64,000 nt of DNA. It comes from an uncultured Shewanella sp. Lineage in GTDB: Bacteria; Pseudomonadota; Gammaproteobacteria; Enterobacterales; Shewanellaceae. The position numbers and the translations under genes were made by a program. The stretch lies in the NCBI RefSeq assembly GCF_947501225.1, contig NZ_CANMUW010000011.1:98798-162797 (forward strand). Direction: 5' to 3'. Positions 36,579 to 46,203 of the stretch are shown one piece after another. Positions within the stretch are counted from its first letter, which is position 1. Every line of letters begins with the position of its first letter. The notes under the pieces are model-generated. The model saw nothing but the letters and a program-made list of their open reading frames with translations. It was not told the DNA's origin and did no database searches.

Positions 36579-36904
36579 GCCTACCCCCACCTTAGTTTTA
36601 TTGTTTCAGGTACTTTCAGCAATGTCGGACAGTCATCTGAAGCGGGCGATCAACCGGATAGTCGTTCAGACTCAAATCCACAAACACAAAAAACAACCTG
36701 CAAATAACACTTTGATACCTAACGCCATAAAAGACAATCTATATTGAATATAGGTAACAATTTGACGCACCGGAGAGAGAAGTCCAAAAAAAGGGAAAAT
36801 AAAAAGAGAAAAATAAAACCCTTTCTCAGAATCCCTGCGTTTATAACTTCAGAGATCACTTTTATCTATTCACTTTTATCTATTCACTTTTGGAGTTCAA
36901 ACTG
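36579..36904. promoter_or_regulatory. Divergent intergenic region with 14-bp tandem repeat
   Basis: Spacer between the membrane protein and the SIMPL gene. At 36857-36892 the 14-mer CACTTTTATCTATT occurs twice, and a third partial copy (CACTTTT) runs into the ribosome binding site TTTTGGAG of the SIMPL gene. The rest is AT-rich without a gene. Confidence 0.6.
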
Positions 36905-37609
36905 ATGAAAAAATCACTACTAGCAGCACTGATATCTGCCGGCCTTATCTTATCAACACCTCAACTACAGGCCAGTGAACTCAATTTCCCGCACCTTGAA
37001 ACCGTAGGCGTGAGCGAGGTAGCCGTCGAAGCGGATATGGCCGAAATAGATGTGGCCGTCGTCATAAAAGATAAAACAGCCAAAGCCGCTAAAGAGGGCT
37101 CAGATAGGGCCGTCGCTAAATTTATCGCAAGGCTGAAGAGTGCCGGCATAGAGCGCTCACTCATTCAGAGTGCAAACCTGAATCTGCAACCTCAATACCA
37201 CTACGAAAAAGATAAGCCAGCCGAACTTATCGGCTATACCGCCAGCCGTCGTCTCACCGTAACCGTGAAGGAGCTGACCCGGCTCAATGCCATCTTAGAC
37301 TCGGCGCTTGAGGAGGGACTCAACAGGGTCAACAACATCGCATTGAAATCCAGTAAAGAGGAGGAGTTGATAGCTAAAGCCAGGCAGGCAGCCATCAAAG
37401 ATGCGCAGGCCAAAGCACAGCTGCTCGCCGAAGGGTTTGGCGAAAAAATTAAAGGGGTGTGGGAGATCCGCTACTACGAGCAACATCCCGTTCAACCTGT
37501 GATGCTGCGCATGAGTGCCAAGGGCGCGAGTTACGATGTGGGTGAGAGCTATCAGCAGGGACACGTCACCATTCGTGACCGGGTTGAAGTGATCTATCGA
37601 TTGAAGTGA
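36905..37609 (+). CDS. SIMPL domain (DUF541) exported protein
   Basis: About 234 residues with signal peptide MKKSLLAALISAGLILSTPQLQA. The rest is one SIMPL/DUF541 domain: LETVGVSEVAVEADMAEIDVAVV near the N-terminus, SANLNLQPQYHYEKD and IGYTASRRLTVTVK in the middle, and ALKSSKEEELIAKARQAAIKDAQAKAQLLAEGFG near the C-terminus. The E. coli homologue YggE lowers oxidative damage, and BP26 of Brucella is an outer-surface antigen. Residue conservation gives no enzymatic role. ATG 36905 is chosen over 36890 for its signal peptide and GGAG spacing. A terminator hairpin follows. Confidence 0.88.
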   Translation: MKKSLLAALISAGLILSTPQLQASELNFPHLETVGVSEVAVEADMAEIDVAVVIKDKTAKAAKEGSDRAVAKFIARLKSAGIERSLIQSANLNLQPQYHYEKDKPAELIGYTASRRLTVTVKELTRLNAILDSALEEGLNRVNNIALKSSKEEELIAKARQAAIKDAQAKAQLLAEGFGEKIKGVWEIRYYEQHPVQPVMLRMSAKGASYDVGESYQQGHVTIRDRVEVIYRLK

Positions 37610-37673
37610 CCCCTGTCGCTGTCAAGATAAGCCCTGACTCCTCTATACCCGCAACGGTTCTATATCTCTGTTG

Positions 37674-37710
37674 AAAGGGGTCAATACCTTTGATGCTATT
37701 GACCCCCTTT
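37674..37710. terminator. Bidirectional terminator
   Basis: AAAGGGGTCAATA paired with TATTGACCCCCTTT between convergent SIMPL and CPA1 antiporter genes. Confidence 0.8.
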
Positions 37711-37724
37711 ACAAGCTGGAACAA

Positions 37725-39776
37725 CTAAGTTAATTGGCTCTGCTTCCTGCTTTGATGCATCTTAAACTCCACCGCTTCGATCAACTTCTCCGCATCGATC
37801 TGTGAGATCATCCCCTCATGGGAGAGCTCTTGAATCATCTTGCGCTCTGTATTTAACAATATGCGCAGAGCCAGGTATGACTCCACACGTTCTACCAGAT
37901 GCGGAGACTCCTGCCTGAAATCATTCAGGGTATGCTTTGCAAATTGATTCACCTGCTTTATCTGAGCCATGGCCTGCTCGAGCTGAGCCGGCTCCAGTGA
38001 CAGACTCGGCGCCAGCTCCAGTATATACTGGCTTGCCTCGAATAAGCCCCTGGCACTCTCGAAGATGATGATATGTTGTCTGTAATTTATGCCCCTGGCA
38101 TAGGCACCAATTAATGGAACAGAGGCGCAGCGCTGAGACCATCGGGGAATTTGCCACTGCTTCTCAATCGAATGCCTGGGCCATATTCTGGGCGTACCAT
38201 CGAGCGCCTTCTCGATGGCCTCGACCAGAATATGGGTCGCATCCTGACTCAATAACCCCTTGGCAAACTGATTCCAGTAAAACTGACGCTCAGACTCCAG
38301 CAGTTTACGCAGAAACTCTACATGGGTCTCCATGCTCCGCTCATCTTTAAAGGGTTCACTGACCGATACTATGTTGCTATCCACCAGCGGCCAGTTCACC
38401 GCCTTCAGGTGCTCATCGGCATGTAACCGTTCCCGTACTGAGATGATCTCGTCTGAGATCTTATGCTGAACCTTGGCAAACGCCTGTTGCTTGGCCTTAG
38501 GGAGCTTATCTAAGCCTAATTTCGCCATCACAAATCGCATAGATGAGCCATTCACTATAATGGTTAATACCACGATTCCGGCGGTCAGAAACAGGATCTG
38601 GTCCCGCAGTTGAATATCAAGGGATTCGTTGGTGGCGACGATTAGCGCCAACGCTAGTGATACCGCACCACGCAGCCCGCCCCATATCAATACTATCGAC
38701 TTCTCTTTAGTCAGCCCTATGCCTATTCTGGCCAGGATAGGCATCAACCCCATTATGACCATGGCACGTATCACTAAGATGCCGGCGAATATGACCGCCA
38801 AATACTGCCAGTTGGAGAGATCTGCGATACCCAGGCGGGTAGAGACGACCAGCCCCACCAGGATAAAGATCAGGGTATTGAAGAGAAAAGAGAGGGTGTG
38901 CCAAAAATGGTGCAGATGCTCCATCACCTCCGGAGAGAATCGCGTTCTCCCCGGCCCGGCGTAGATAAGCGCCAGGGTGACGACACTCACAACCCCCGAG
39001 GCATGAAACAGGTGTTCGGCGAGGTAGAAAACCAGATAGGGCAGCACCAGTGTCAAGGCAATCTCAATCAGGCTGTCATTGAATATTGAGCCGATAAATC
39101 TCAGGCTTATCGCCGCGACTACCGCCCCGATCAGCACACCGATAGAAACGACACGAAGAAACTCAATGGTTACATCCAGAGGATTAAACTCAGGCTTTAT
39201 CTGTGTCGCCAGCGAGAGAAAAAGAGTAAACATCACAATCGCCGTACCATCATTGAGCAGAGATTCTCCTTCGATCAATGTCTGCAACCTGACCCGCGAA
39301 CACATCTCTTTAAGCAGGGAAACCACGGCAACCGGATCGGTCGCACTGACAATAGCGCCGAACATCAGGGCGGTGCCAAGAGACCAGTGCCATGGCAGCA
39401 CTGTCAGGCTCAAAATTGCCGTAAACAGAGTACATATCACTAAGCCGGGAATGGCCAGCACCGCTATCTGTGAAAACATGCGCTTAAACAGATGCACCTC
39501 GAGAGAGAAAGCGGACTCGAACACCAGTGCAGGCAGGAAGATAAACATGATCAGATTGGCATCCAGCTGACTGGCGAGCACAAAGGCCGAACTGAGTTCA
39601 TTGAGAATCGGCAGCTGAAATTCGAAATCCAGACCGGTTCCGATTAACATCCCCAGCAACAACAGGGCTACCGAATAAGGAATCGCAGTGTTTTTCAATA
39701 GCCTGCGAAGAACTATTCCCATTAATATCGCTATCACAAAAAAGACCAACAAGAGTAAGGTCGTTTGCATATGCAT
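37725..39776 (-). CDS. CPA1 family Na+/H+ antiporter with long cytoplasmic tail
   Basis: Inner-membrane sodium/proton exchanger. About 683 residues: roughly twelve membrane segments in residues 1-410, with the ion-site blocks FGAIVSATDPVAVVSLLKE (two Asp-Pro region) and LIEGESLLNDGTAIVMF, and WGGLRGAVSLALAL later. A cytoplasmic tail of about 270 residues follows, helical and charged, and could sense ions or pH. The start ATG 39776 has AGGAG at ideal spacing; an open frame further upstream is not used. It faces the SIMPL gene tail-to-tail. Confidence 0.9.
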   Translation of the reverse strand: MHMQTTLLLLVFFVIAILMGIVLRRLLKNTAIPYSVALLLLGMLIGTGLDFEFQLPILNELSSAFVLASQLDANLIMFIFLPALVFESAFSLEVHLFKRMFSQIAVLAIPGLVICTLFTAILSLTVLPWHWSLGTALMFGAIVSATDPVAVVSLLKEMCSRVRLQTLIEGESLLNDGTAIVMFTLFLSLATQIKPEFNPLDVTIEFLRVVSIGVLIGAVVAAISLRFIGSIFNDSLIEIALTLVLPYLVFYLAEHLFHASGVVSVVTLALIYAGPGRTRFSPEVMEHLHHFWHTLSFLFNTLIFILVGLVVSTRLGIADLSNWQYLAVIFAGILVIRAMVIMGLMPILARIGIGLTKEKSIVLIWGGLRGAVSLALALIVATNESLDIQLRDQILFLTAGIVVLTIIVNGSSMRFVMAKLGLDKLPKAKQQAFAKVQHKISDEIISVRERLHADEHLKAVNWPLVDSNIVSVSEPFKDERSMETHVEFLRKLLESERQFYWNQFAKGLLSQDATHILVEAIEKALDGTPRIWPRHSIEKQWQIPRWSQRCASVPLIGAYARGINYRQHIIIFESARGLFEASQYILELAPSLSLEPAQLEQAMAQIKQVNQFAKHTLNDFRQESPHLVERVESYLALRILLNTERKMIQELSHEGMISQIDAEKLIEAVEFKMHQSRKQSQLT

Positions 39777-40123
39777 GAGATCTCCTATCGATAACTTCCC
39801 TATATCCTCTCTATTAAAAGTAGTCCGTAAAAGGTAATTACCCAAAGGTAGTGACCGATAGAAGCTCTGTTAATTGCAGATATCCATAAGTACGACTCAG
39901 AGGTCTGATCTGAGTAGTTAAGCAAAGTTTAAACTGACGAAGAAGGGCAGATGTTGTACGATTACGGGGGTAACATATATATTACATACTGGTACTTATT
40001 GAGCTGAGATCCGTTAATTCTGACCGAATGGATATCATAGTGAGCTAGCGAAATGTCTCGAGCTAATCCTTATTTGATATAACGCATTACATTGATAATG
40101 AAATCAAAAACAAGAGCTAGAGA
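39777..40123. other. Divergent promoter region
   Basis: About 350 AT-rich bases between the antiporter and the solute-binding protein gene. It should hold both promoters. I see no recognisable operator, RNA or small gene. Confidence 0.35.
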
Positions 40124-40864
40124 ATGAATATAAGCAAACTTTTTCTACTAATCCTATTTTGGATACCCTCTTCATTACTGACGGCTGCCGAGGTTAGAGT
40201 GGCTTTCGGCGAGAAGATCCCCCCTTTCTGTTTTCCCGCCACCGACTCGGGCATTGAGATCGAGGTAATAGGAGAGGCGTTGGCCTATCGCGGCCATGTG
40301 CTGAAACCTGAGTATTACCCCTTCGCCAGGATCCCGATCGCCTTCTTAGCCCGCAATGTAGACGCCGCCATGACGGATCTGGGTCGGGATATGGAGTCAG
40401 AGGGGGCCCTCTACGGCGATCCAGCAGTGTTTTATGACAACGTCTTTATCACACTCAAAGAGCGAAACCTCACTATCGAGAAGCCGGAAGATCTGCAGGG
40501 GCTGAGTGTCATAGCCTTTCATGGGGCCGCCAAACGATACCCTGAATGGTTAACAGATGTTCAGCAGTCAAACCTCTATCACGAACAGAACAATCAGGCG
40601 CTACAGGCACTGACCCTCGACAGACAGCATTATGATGTGGTGCTCAGCGATCGTAATATTTTTAATTATTTCACCCTACACCTGAAACGGGAAAAAGGGT
40701 TCGATCCTAAACCGGTTGAGGAGCATCATTTTGTTGAATTCAACCCAATGGACTATCGACCGGTATTTTGGGATGAACATATCCGGGATGATTTCAATGC
40801 CGGTCTGAAGCATCTGAAAGAGACCGGGCGCTATCAGGAAATATACGATAAATACCTGAAATAA
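40124..40864 (+). CDS. Orphan solute-binding protein, family 3
   Basis: 246 residues with a signal peptide (MNISKLFLLILFWIPSSLLTAAE) and a type-3 periplasmic binding fold: VRVAFGEKIPPFC, IEIEVIGEALAYRGH, LTIEKPEDLQGLSVIAFHGAA and the C-terminal LKHLKETGRYQEIYDKYL. The family binds amino acids and similar ligands. No permease or ATPase gene is next to it, so it may serve a sensor or a transporter encoded elsewhere; such orphans are common in Shewanella. A LysR regulator follows after 150 bp on the same strand. Confidence 0.82.
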   Translation: MNISKLFLLILFWIPSSLLTAAEVRVAFGEKIPPFCFPATDSGIEIEVIGEALAYRGHVLKPEYYPFARIPIAFLARNVDAAMTDLGRDMESEGALYGDPAVFYDNVFITLKERNLTIEKPEDLQGLSVIAFHGAAKRYPEWLTDVQQSNLYHEQNNQALQALTLDRQHYDVVLSDRNIFNYFTLHLKREKGFDPKPVEEHHFVEFNPMDYRPVFWDEHIRDDFNAGLKHLKETGRYQEIYDKYLK

Positions 40865-41016
40865 CAGAAGCTGGTTCATTACGCTTAACGCCAGTCTGAA
40901 TAACGACAATCAAGTATAACAAGCTGCTAAATAGAGATTTACTGATTTACTTCAATAAGGCCTGAACCAACCTTGTTATAATTCCCCTATAGGTATCAAC
41001 GCGAAAGGCTGTTTCA

Positions 41017-41913
41017 ATGAGTTCAAACCCGGCTTGCGAGCTGCAACTAATCTATCTGTTTGTCCATCTGGTCAATAAGGGTGGGTTCTCACAGGTAGCT
41101 AAAGCGCTAAACATGCCTATCGCCACAGTGAGCCGTAAGGTGCACAAACTCGAAGAGAACCTGGATACTCAGCTCATCATGCGCAGCACCCGAAAACTAC
41201 GTCTTACCGAAGAGGGAGAGGCGCTGTTTAAACGTTACCAGGATGCCATCTCTCAATTCGACAGCTGTTCTGACTCTGTGATTAATAAGCCGGAAGGCAC
41301 ACTGAGAATCGCCGCCCCTATCTCGATAATCTCTATGATATTTATCGGTGCAATAAATGAGTTCTCTAAGATGCACCCCGATATTCAATTGCATATCGCG
41401 CAAAATAATAACACCATTGATCTGGTGGAAGAGGGGGTAGATATTGCTATCGTCGGCGGTGCTCAGCCCGACTCATCCTGGGTCTCCAGCTCACTCGGTG
41501 TGCTCAATTATGGCCTGTATGCCTCACCACACTATTTGGCCCGAGCCCCAAAGATCTCCCACCCCAATCAACTCAGTCAACATGACTTGATTAAGGTTTG
41601 GCCCCTGTTTAACTGGACACTGAAACACAAGAGCGGGGAAGATTTTTACTACGATGGTCCGGCAAAACTCACCCTTGGCGATCTGTATGGTGCGGTGCAC
41701 GCCGCCGTAGATGATGGGGGTATCCTGTATGGACCCGCACTATTTGTGAAACAGCAGCTGAAATCAGGTGAATTAGTCGAGGTACTGCCACAGTGGGCAG
41801 GAGAGCAGCGCCGGATCTCCATGCTGTATCATCAGCGAAGCCAGCAACCGATTAAGGTCAAACTCTTTATTGAATTTATGCAGTCAAAAGCCGAGAGCTT
41901 ATTTGCACTATAG
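41017..41913 (+). CDS. LysR family transcriptional regulator
   Basis: 298 residues. The N-terminal winged HTH (FVHLVNKGGFSQVAKALNMPIATVSRKVHKLEENLDTQLIMRSTRKLRLTEEGE, about residues 12-64, read in parts) has the standard LysR recognition helix. The effector domain begins near GTLRIAAPISIIS. It belongs to the CrgA/AaeR-like branch by its DIQLHIAQNN and DIAIVGGAQPDSSW region. The target genes are not evident: the next gene downstream, lldG, is convergent. Confidence 0.9.
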   Translation: MSSNPACELQLIYLFVHLVNKGGFSQVAKALNMPIATVSRKVHKLEENLDTQLIMRSTRKLRLTEEGEALFKRYQDAISQFDSCSDSVINKPEGTLRIAAPISIISMIFIGAINEFSKMHPDIQLHIAQNNNTIDLVEEGVDIAIVGGAQPDSSWVSSSLGVLNYGLYASPHYLARAPKISHPNQLSQHDLIKVWPLFNWTLKHKSGEDFYYDGPAKLTLGDLYGAVHAAVDDGGILYGPALFVKQQLKSGELVEVLPQWAGEQRRISMLYHQRSQQPIKVKLFIEFMQSKAESLFAL

Positions 41914-41931
41914 CTCTATGGTGGTCAAAAA

Positions 41932-41956
41932 GGCGACTCAAAGATTTGAGCCGCCA
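41932..41956 (-). terminator. Terminator of the lldEFG unit
   Basis: GGCGACTCAAA/TTTGAGCCGCC hairpin, followed on the minus strand by TTTTTGACC. It lies beyond lldG and can also end the LysR transcript. Confidence 0.6.
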
Positions 41957-42063
41957 TCATATTTTCAAGTTCACTGCGGCTAGCAAGCCCTGAAACTCAG
42001 GGCAGAACAATCAAATATCAAAGTGAACCTGTTGCAAAACAACAGGAACTTCACCTCTCTTAC

Positions 42064-42633
42064 TTAAACCAGATACACGTTCAAACTACAGGCGCCGTGG
42101 GCACCGACAACCAGTGCCTGTTCAATATCTGCGGTTTTTGACGGACCTGCGATAAAGGTACCGAACTCTCCCTTCTCAAGAGTGAGCTTAGATGCCGCCT
42201 GATGCATATTAGGGACAATCGAATCGGCCTGCAGAACCAAAAACAGATTCTCACAGATAAATGGTGTGACTCTGTGTCCCAGGTTTTTGTTGTTCACCCA
42301 TATAGCCCCGTTCTCGGCAACGCCAACATCACCTGGGATCACGGCATAATCGATATCCTTGAGCTCGTGAGCAGTCTCGGTAACCTCACGGTTTCCCTTA
42401 ACACCATCGACCATGGAGATAACCTGCAATCCCTGAGCAGTAAGCTCATCGACCTTCTGCTGCAGTGCCTCTAACCCGCCCTGCTTATGCAGTGTTCCAG
42501 CGACAGTGTTAAGGTTTGTTTCGAATTGACCAAGAAGATCATCAATTCGTGGAGCCACATTGAATACGGGCATAGCCTGAGGAGCGATGGCCGAGCTCTT
42601 AAGCGCATTTAAAATATAATCTTTACTCGACAT
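42064..42633 (-). CDS. lldG: L-lactate dehydrogenase complex subunit LldG (LUD domain)
   Basis: About 189 residues, a LUD/LutC-type domain ([18 protein letters not shown]...[42 protein letters not shown]; read: [20 protein letters not shown]). It is the smallest of three subunits of the LldEFG L-lactate oxidase of Shewanella, equivalent to LutC of Bacillus. I used ATG 42633; the gene starts 4 bp after the lldF stop. The order lldE-lldF-lldG is the Shewanella order. Confidence 0.9.
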   Translation of the reverse strand: [189 protein letters not shown]

Positions 42634-42637
42634 CTTT

Positions 42638-44011
42638 TTAGCCTCTGTTTTTCTTAAACCAAGCTTCGAAGCTTGAGTTTGGAGCGGTAGGAAGTTCACG
42701 GTATTTACCCCAGGCACCAGAGAATGGCTTGAGAAGACTACCGGGAAGGACTTTCAGTGCGGTGCGGGCAACACTCATAGAGCAGTTAAGCATGGCTTCG
42801 CTGGCCATGAAGTTCCCCACCAGAGGCATATAACTACTCTTGCCGTAGGGCAGTTTACCGGCCTCGGCTTTCAATCGGCGGTGGTGGTGAATGATCTTAT
42901 CTAACGGTACCTTAGTCGGGCAAACATAAGAACAGCTGCCACATAGGGTACAAGCCCATGGAATAGAGTTGGTATCATCACTCTGCGCCCCGACGGCAAT
43001 GCCGATAGGACCGGGGATGGTGTAGTTGTAGCTGTAACCGCCCGAGCGGCGGTAAACCGGACAGGTATTTAAGCAGCCGCCACAACGAATACACTTGAGC
43101 GACTCAGCCAATATCTTATCTTTAAGCATATCGGTACGGCCGTTATCGACGATGATGACGTGCATCTCGCCGCCATCCTGTGGACCGCGGTAGAAGGAGC
43201 TATAGGTTGTGATCGGCTGACCCGTAGCATTACGTGCCAGAGTTCTCAACAGGGCGGAAGCGCTCTCGATATCGGGCACAACCTTGTCGATTCCCATAGA
43301 GTGCAGCTGCAACTTGGGCAGGTTGGCGCCCATATCCGCGTTACCTTCATTGGTACAGACAACGACGGCACCTTTATCGGCAATCGCCATGTTGACGCCT
43401 GTCATCGCCGCATCGGCCGACAGGAACTGCTCTCTCAGATGAGCCCTTGCTGCCCGGGTCAGATAGGTTGGGTCTGACGCGCCGGCCTCTGTACCCAGCT
43501 TGTCATGGAACAGATCACCGACCTCCTCCTTCTTCATATGGATAGCCGGTACCACGATGTGTGATGGCGGCTGACCCGCAAGCTGAATGATCCGTTCACC
43601 TAAGTCGGTATCGATCACCTCTATCCCCTCCCGCTCGAGGTAAGGGTTCAGGTGACACTCCTCGGTTAACATAGATTTTGACTTAACCAGTTTTTTCACT
43701 TTCTTGTCGGCTAAGATCTTATGCACTATGCGGTTATGCTCCGCACCATCTTTAGCCCAGTGAACCTTAATACCATTATCGAGGCAGTTCTTCTCAAACT
43801 CCTCCAGATACTGTCCCAGGTTCGTCAGAGTGTGTAACTTCATCTCAGATCCAATCTGACGTAGCTGCTCCCACTCCGGCAGGCCACCGGCTGCACGGTC
43901 ACGCTTTTCACGTAACATCCACAGGGCCTTAGAGTGCCAGTCGACTCTGGTTTCATCCTTACAAAATATCTCGGCTTTCTTTGCATGTACCGCTGAATTG
44001 TTATTTGACAT
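42638..44011 (-). CDS. lldF: L-lactate dehydrogenase complex Fe-S subunit LldF
   Basis: 457 residues. The N-terminal LUD domain (about 60-290) is followed by two four-Cys iron-sulfur motifs, CIRCGGCLNTCPVY (about 315) and CTLCGSCSYVCPTK (about 362), then a short C-terminal helical region with LNCSMSVARTALKVLPG. This is the LutB/YkgF architecture. With LldE and LldG it passes electrons from L-lactate to the quinone pool. Start ATG 44011 follows the lldE stop by 10 bp, so the genes are co-translated. Confidence 0.94.
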   Translation of the reverse strand: MSNNNSAVHAKKAEIFCKDETRVDWHSKALWMLREKRDRAAGGLPEWEQLRQIGSEMKLHTLTNLGQYLEEFEKNCLDNGIKVHWAKDGAEHNRIVHKILADKKVKKLVKSKSMLTEECHLNPYLEREGIEVIDTDLGERIIQLAGQPPSHIVVPAIHMKKEEVGDLFHDKLGTEAGASDPTYLTRAARAHLREQFLSADAAMTGVNMAIADKGAVVVCTNEGNADMGANLPKLQLHSMGIDKVVPDIESASALLRTLARNATGQPITTYSSFYRGPQDGGEMHVIIVDNGRTDMLKDKILAESLKCIRCGGCLNTCPVYRRSGGYSYNYTIPGPIGIAVGAQSDDTNSIPWACTLCGSCSYVCPTKVPLDKIIHHHRRLKAEAGKLPYGKSSYMPLVGNFMASEAMLNCSMSVARTALKVLPGSLLKPFSGAWGKYRELPTAPNSSFEAWFKKNRG

Positions 44012-44021
44012 AGTGGGCTCT

Positions 44022-44765
44022 CTATAGTGCGGCGTTAATCACCTGGGCGATGTGACGGATCTCAATCGGCAATTTCTGGCGTTTAATCATGCCATCGATA
44101 TGTAGCAGACAGGAGGGATCGAAACCTACCGCATAGGCCGCGCCGGTTGCCGCATGGGCTTGCGCCTTATCTTTACCCATCTTGCCTGATACCGCCCCCT
44201 CATCCAGGGCAAAGGTGCCACCGAAGCCGCAGCATTCATCACGTCTGTCAGGATAGACAATTTCGACCTGAGGGATCTGACTCAACACAGCTTCAACCTT
44301 GTTGTTGCGGGGACCCATCTGCTCGCTGGGGGTAGCCAGGTCCAACATGCGGATACCGTGACAGCTCATCTGCAGGCTGATCTTATGGGCGAATGGCTTC
44401 TTAAATACCGGGATAGGGGAAACATCGTGCAGGAACTCAGTCAACTCATACAGCTTGTCTATCACCGCCTGTGCTTCAGGGCTGGAATCGAACTCATGAA
44501 AATTCTCTTTGGCTGCAACCAGACATGAGGCCGCCGGACAAACGATAGCGTCGCACTCAACGCCTTTAAATGCATTCAATAACTTGAGGGTGGTTTTCTT
44601 AGCCTCATTGAAACAACCCGAGTTGGTCATAGGTTGACCACAACAGGTCTGCCCCTCAGGCAGTATCACTTGGTGACCAAGCTTTTCCAGCAACTCTAAT
44701 GTGGCAATACCCACATCCGGCATCATCTGATTCACCAGACACGGAATGAAAAGTGCGACTCTCAT
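44022..44765 (-). CDS. lldE: L-lactate dehydrogenase complex subunit LldE (CCG domain)
   Basis: 247 residues with two CCG Fe-S binding repeats: CCGQPMTNSGC (about 42-52) and DECCGFGGTFAL (about 180), plus the paired CPAASCL and MSCHGIR segments. This is the LutA/YkgE family. It is first in the operon. In S. oneidensis the lactate permease lldP and the D-lactate dehydrogenase dld-II precede lldE; here the upstream gene is a divergent WD40 lipoprotein and neither is in the window. Confidence 0.94.
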   Translation of the reverse strand: MRVALFIPCLVNQMMPDVGIATLELLEKLGHQVILPEGQTCCGQPMTNSGCFNEAKKTTLKLLNAFKGVECDAIVCPAASCLVAAKENFHEFDSSPEAQAVIDKLYELTEFLHDVSPIPVFKKPFAHKISLQMSCHGIRMLDLATPSEQMGPRNNKVEAVLSQIPQVEIVYPDRRDECCGFGGTFALDEGAVSGKMGKDKAQAHAATGAAYAVGFDPSCLLHIDGMIKRQKLPIEIRHIAQVINAAL

Positions 44766-45151
44766 ATGGCGTTCTCTTATTGTTGGCTGCCGCGGGTACC
44801 TGACTCATCACTCATCGACTGCAAAGCCATCAGTCAGATACATCTCCCCGGTGGCAGGGTTATTTAATAGCCACAAGTCTAGGCATTACCCAAATAATAA
44901 GTAGTGCTAATTTAGTAAATATGACTCACAATATTTCCAAAAATGAAACAGAGCCCGCTAATATTCCCCACCTATTCACAACAAACTAACGCCCTTTGTA
45001 ATACCGTTCGGCTTAAATCCCCATAACAGCTCATCCATCAATCTGGGGCACCAGAATAGGATAAAGCCTGATGATGGCACCTTAGTTATCGGTCCTAAGA
45101 GTGTGTTAGGCTAATGCCTATCGGCATAATGCAAAGCAAGGAGAGAGGAGA
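44766..45151. other. Divergent promoter region between lldE and the lipoprotein
   Basis: About 385 bases. It must hold the lldEFG promoter. I looked for a LldR-type GntR operator (ATTGGTAGTACCAAT-like) and saw none. No small gene is evident. Confidence 0.4.
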
Positions 45152-46162
45152 GTGAAAGTTATCAAGCTTGCCCTGCTCTGCGCCTGCATGATGCTCACCC
45201 TGACGGCTTGCAGTGACCCTGCCACGGATAAAACATCACTATCGACAGATAGGCTAACCAGAGATCGTGTCGTGGCGGCTCAAATATCCGCAGACGGGAC
45301 TACCTCTGCACTGCTGACACGCAACCATCGACTCTCCGTATGGGATAACCAATCCAAAAGTTTACTTAACGAATGGAACGAGTCTGATCTCATCGAAGAG
45401 CTCTACCATATTTCAATGTCGGGAGATAAGCGTCTGCTGGGCACGGCCGGTAAACACAGAGTCTCAATTTATGATATACATACAGGAAAACTCACCGTGA
45501 CCTGGCAGGTTAAGGGGTTCGATCCTGAGGCGACAATCACCAGCCTGCACCTGAGCCATACGGGGAATGAGGTACTGATTGGTTTGAACGAAGGTTCGGT
45601 ATTCACCGTAGACCTGGTGAATGGTCAGATCTCCATGTTTCTGCTTCACGATGGACCGGTGACCCGCGTGAAATATGCGGCACAAAACCAGCAGGTGATG
45701 TCGGCATCTCACGACGGTAACCTGCTGTTCTGGGCCACGACTACAGGTACAGTGATACAGGAGTATGCCAAACGATTCCGTATAACCAGCGTCTCATATG
45801 ATGAAGCCAATCGAAAATTATTTATTGCCGATGCACTGGATAATCAGTTCATCGCCGACTCATTAACGGCGCAGACTCTAACCAAACTCGACTATCTGGA
45901 GCGCTACCGCTATTTTCGCCAGGCACTATTTGTCGACCGGGGTAAGATGCTTATCACCTCCTCCTCGAAGCAGGAGTTAGCCAGTTGGGATGCCAGGACT
46001 GGAGCCGAGCTGGCAAGGTGGGATATCACCGCCTTCTCAGCCGGAACGACTGTGCTCTCTATGGCAGTCGATATTTCGAATACCCTATGGAGCCTGAGTT
46101 CAGACGGCGCATTAGAGAGCTGGGCTATCGAACCGCTTCACCTCTCCAGCTCGGGACTATAA
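45152..46162 (+). CDS. WD40-repeat lipoprotein
   Basis: 336 residues from a GTG start preceded by GGAGAGAGGAG. The signal peptide ends in the lipobox LTAC (Cys about 20), so it is a lipoprotein, and Ser at +2 points to the outer membrane. The rest is a beta-propeller of WD40-like repeats: RLSVWDNQSKS, RVSIYDIHTGK, SVFTVDLVNGQ, GNLLFWATTTGT, ELASWDARTGAELARWD. The propeller is likely a protein interaction surface in the periplasm. It is convergent with lgt, itself a lipoprotein-modifying enzyme, with a shared terminator. The partner is unknown. Confidence 0.8.
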   Translation: MKVIKLALLCACMMLTLTACSDPATDKTSLSTDRLTRDRVVAAQISADGTTSALLTRNHRLSVWDNQSKSLLNEWNESDLIEELYHISMSGDKRLLGTAGKHRVSIYDIHTGKLTVTWQVKGFDPEATITSLHLSHTGNEVLIGLNEGSVFTVDLVNGQISMFLLHDGPVTRVKYAAQNQQVMSASHDGNLLFWATTTGTVIQEYAKRFRITSVSYDEANRKLFIADALDNQFIADSLTAQTLTKLDYLERYRYFRQALFVDRGKMLITSSSKQELASWDARTGAELARWDITAFSAGTTVLSMAVDISNTLWSLSSDGALESWAIEPLHLSSSGL

Positions 46163-46190
46163 TGTCGTTTCGGCTTCACGAAACGACATT
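46161..46190. terminator. Bidirectional terminator
   Basis: AATGTCGTTTC/GAAACGACATT perfect stem with an 8-base loop between convergent genes; T/A-rich on both sides. Confidence 0.8.
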
Positions 46191-46203
46191 ATATCTTGAA
46201 GAG

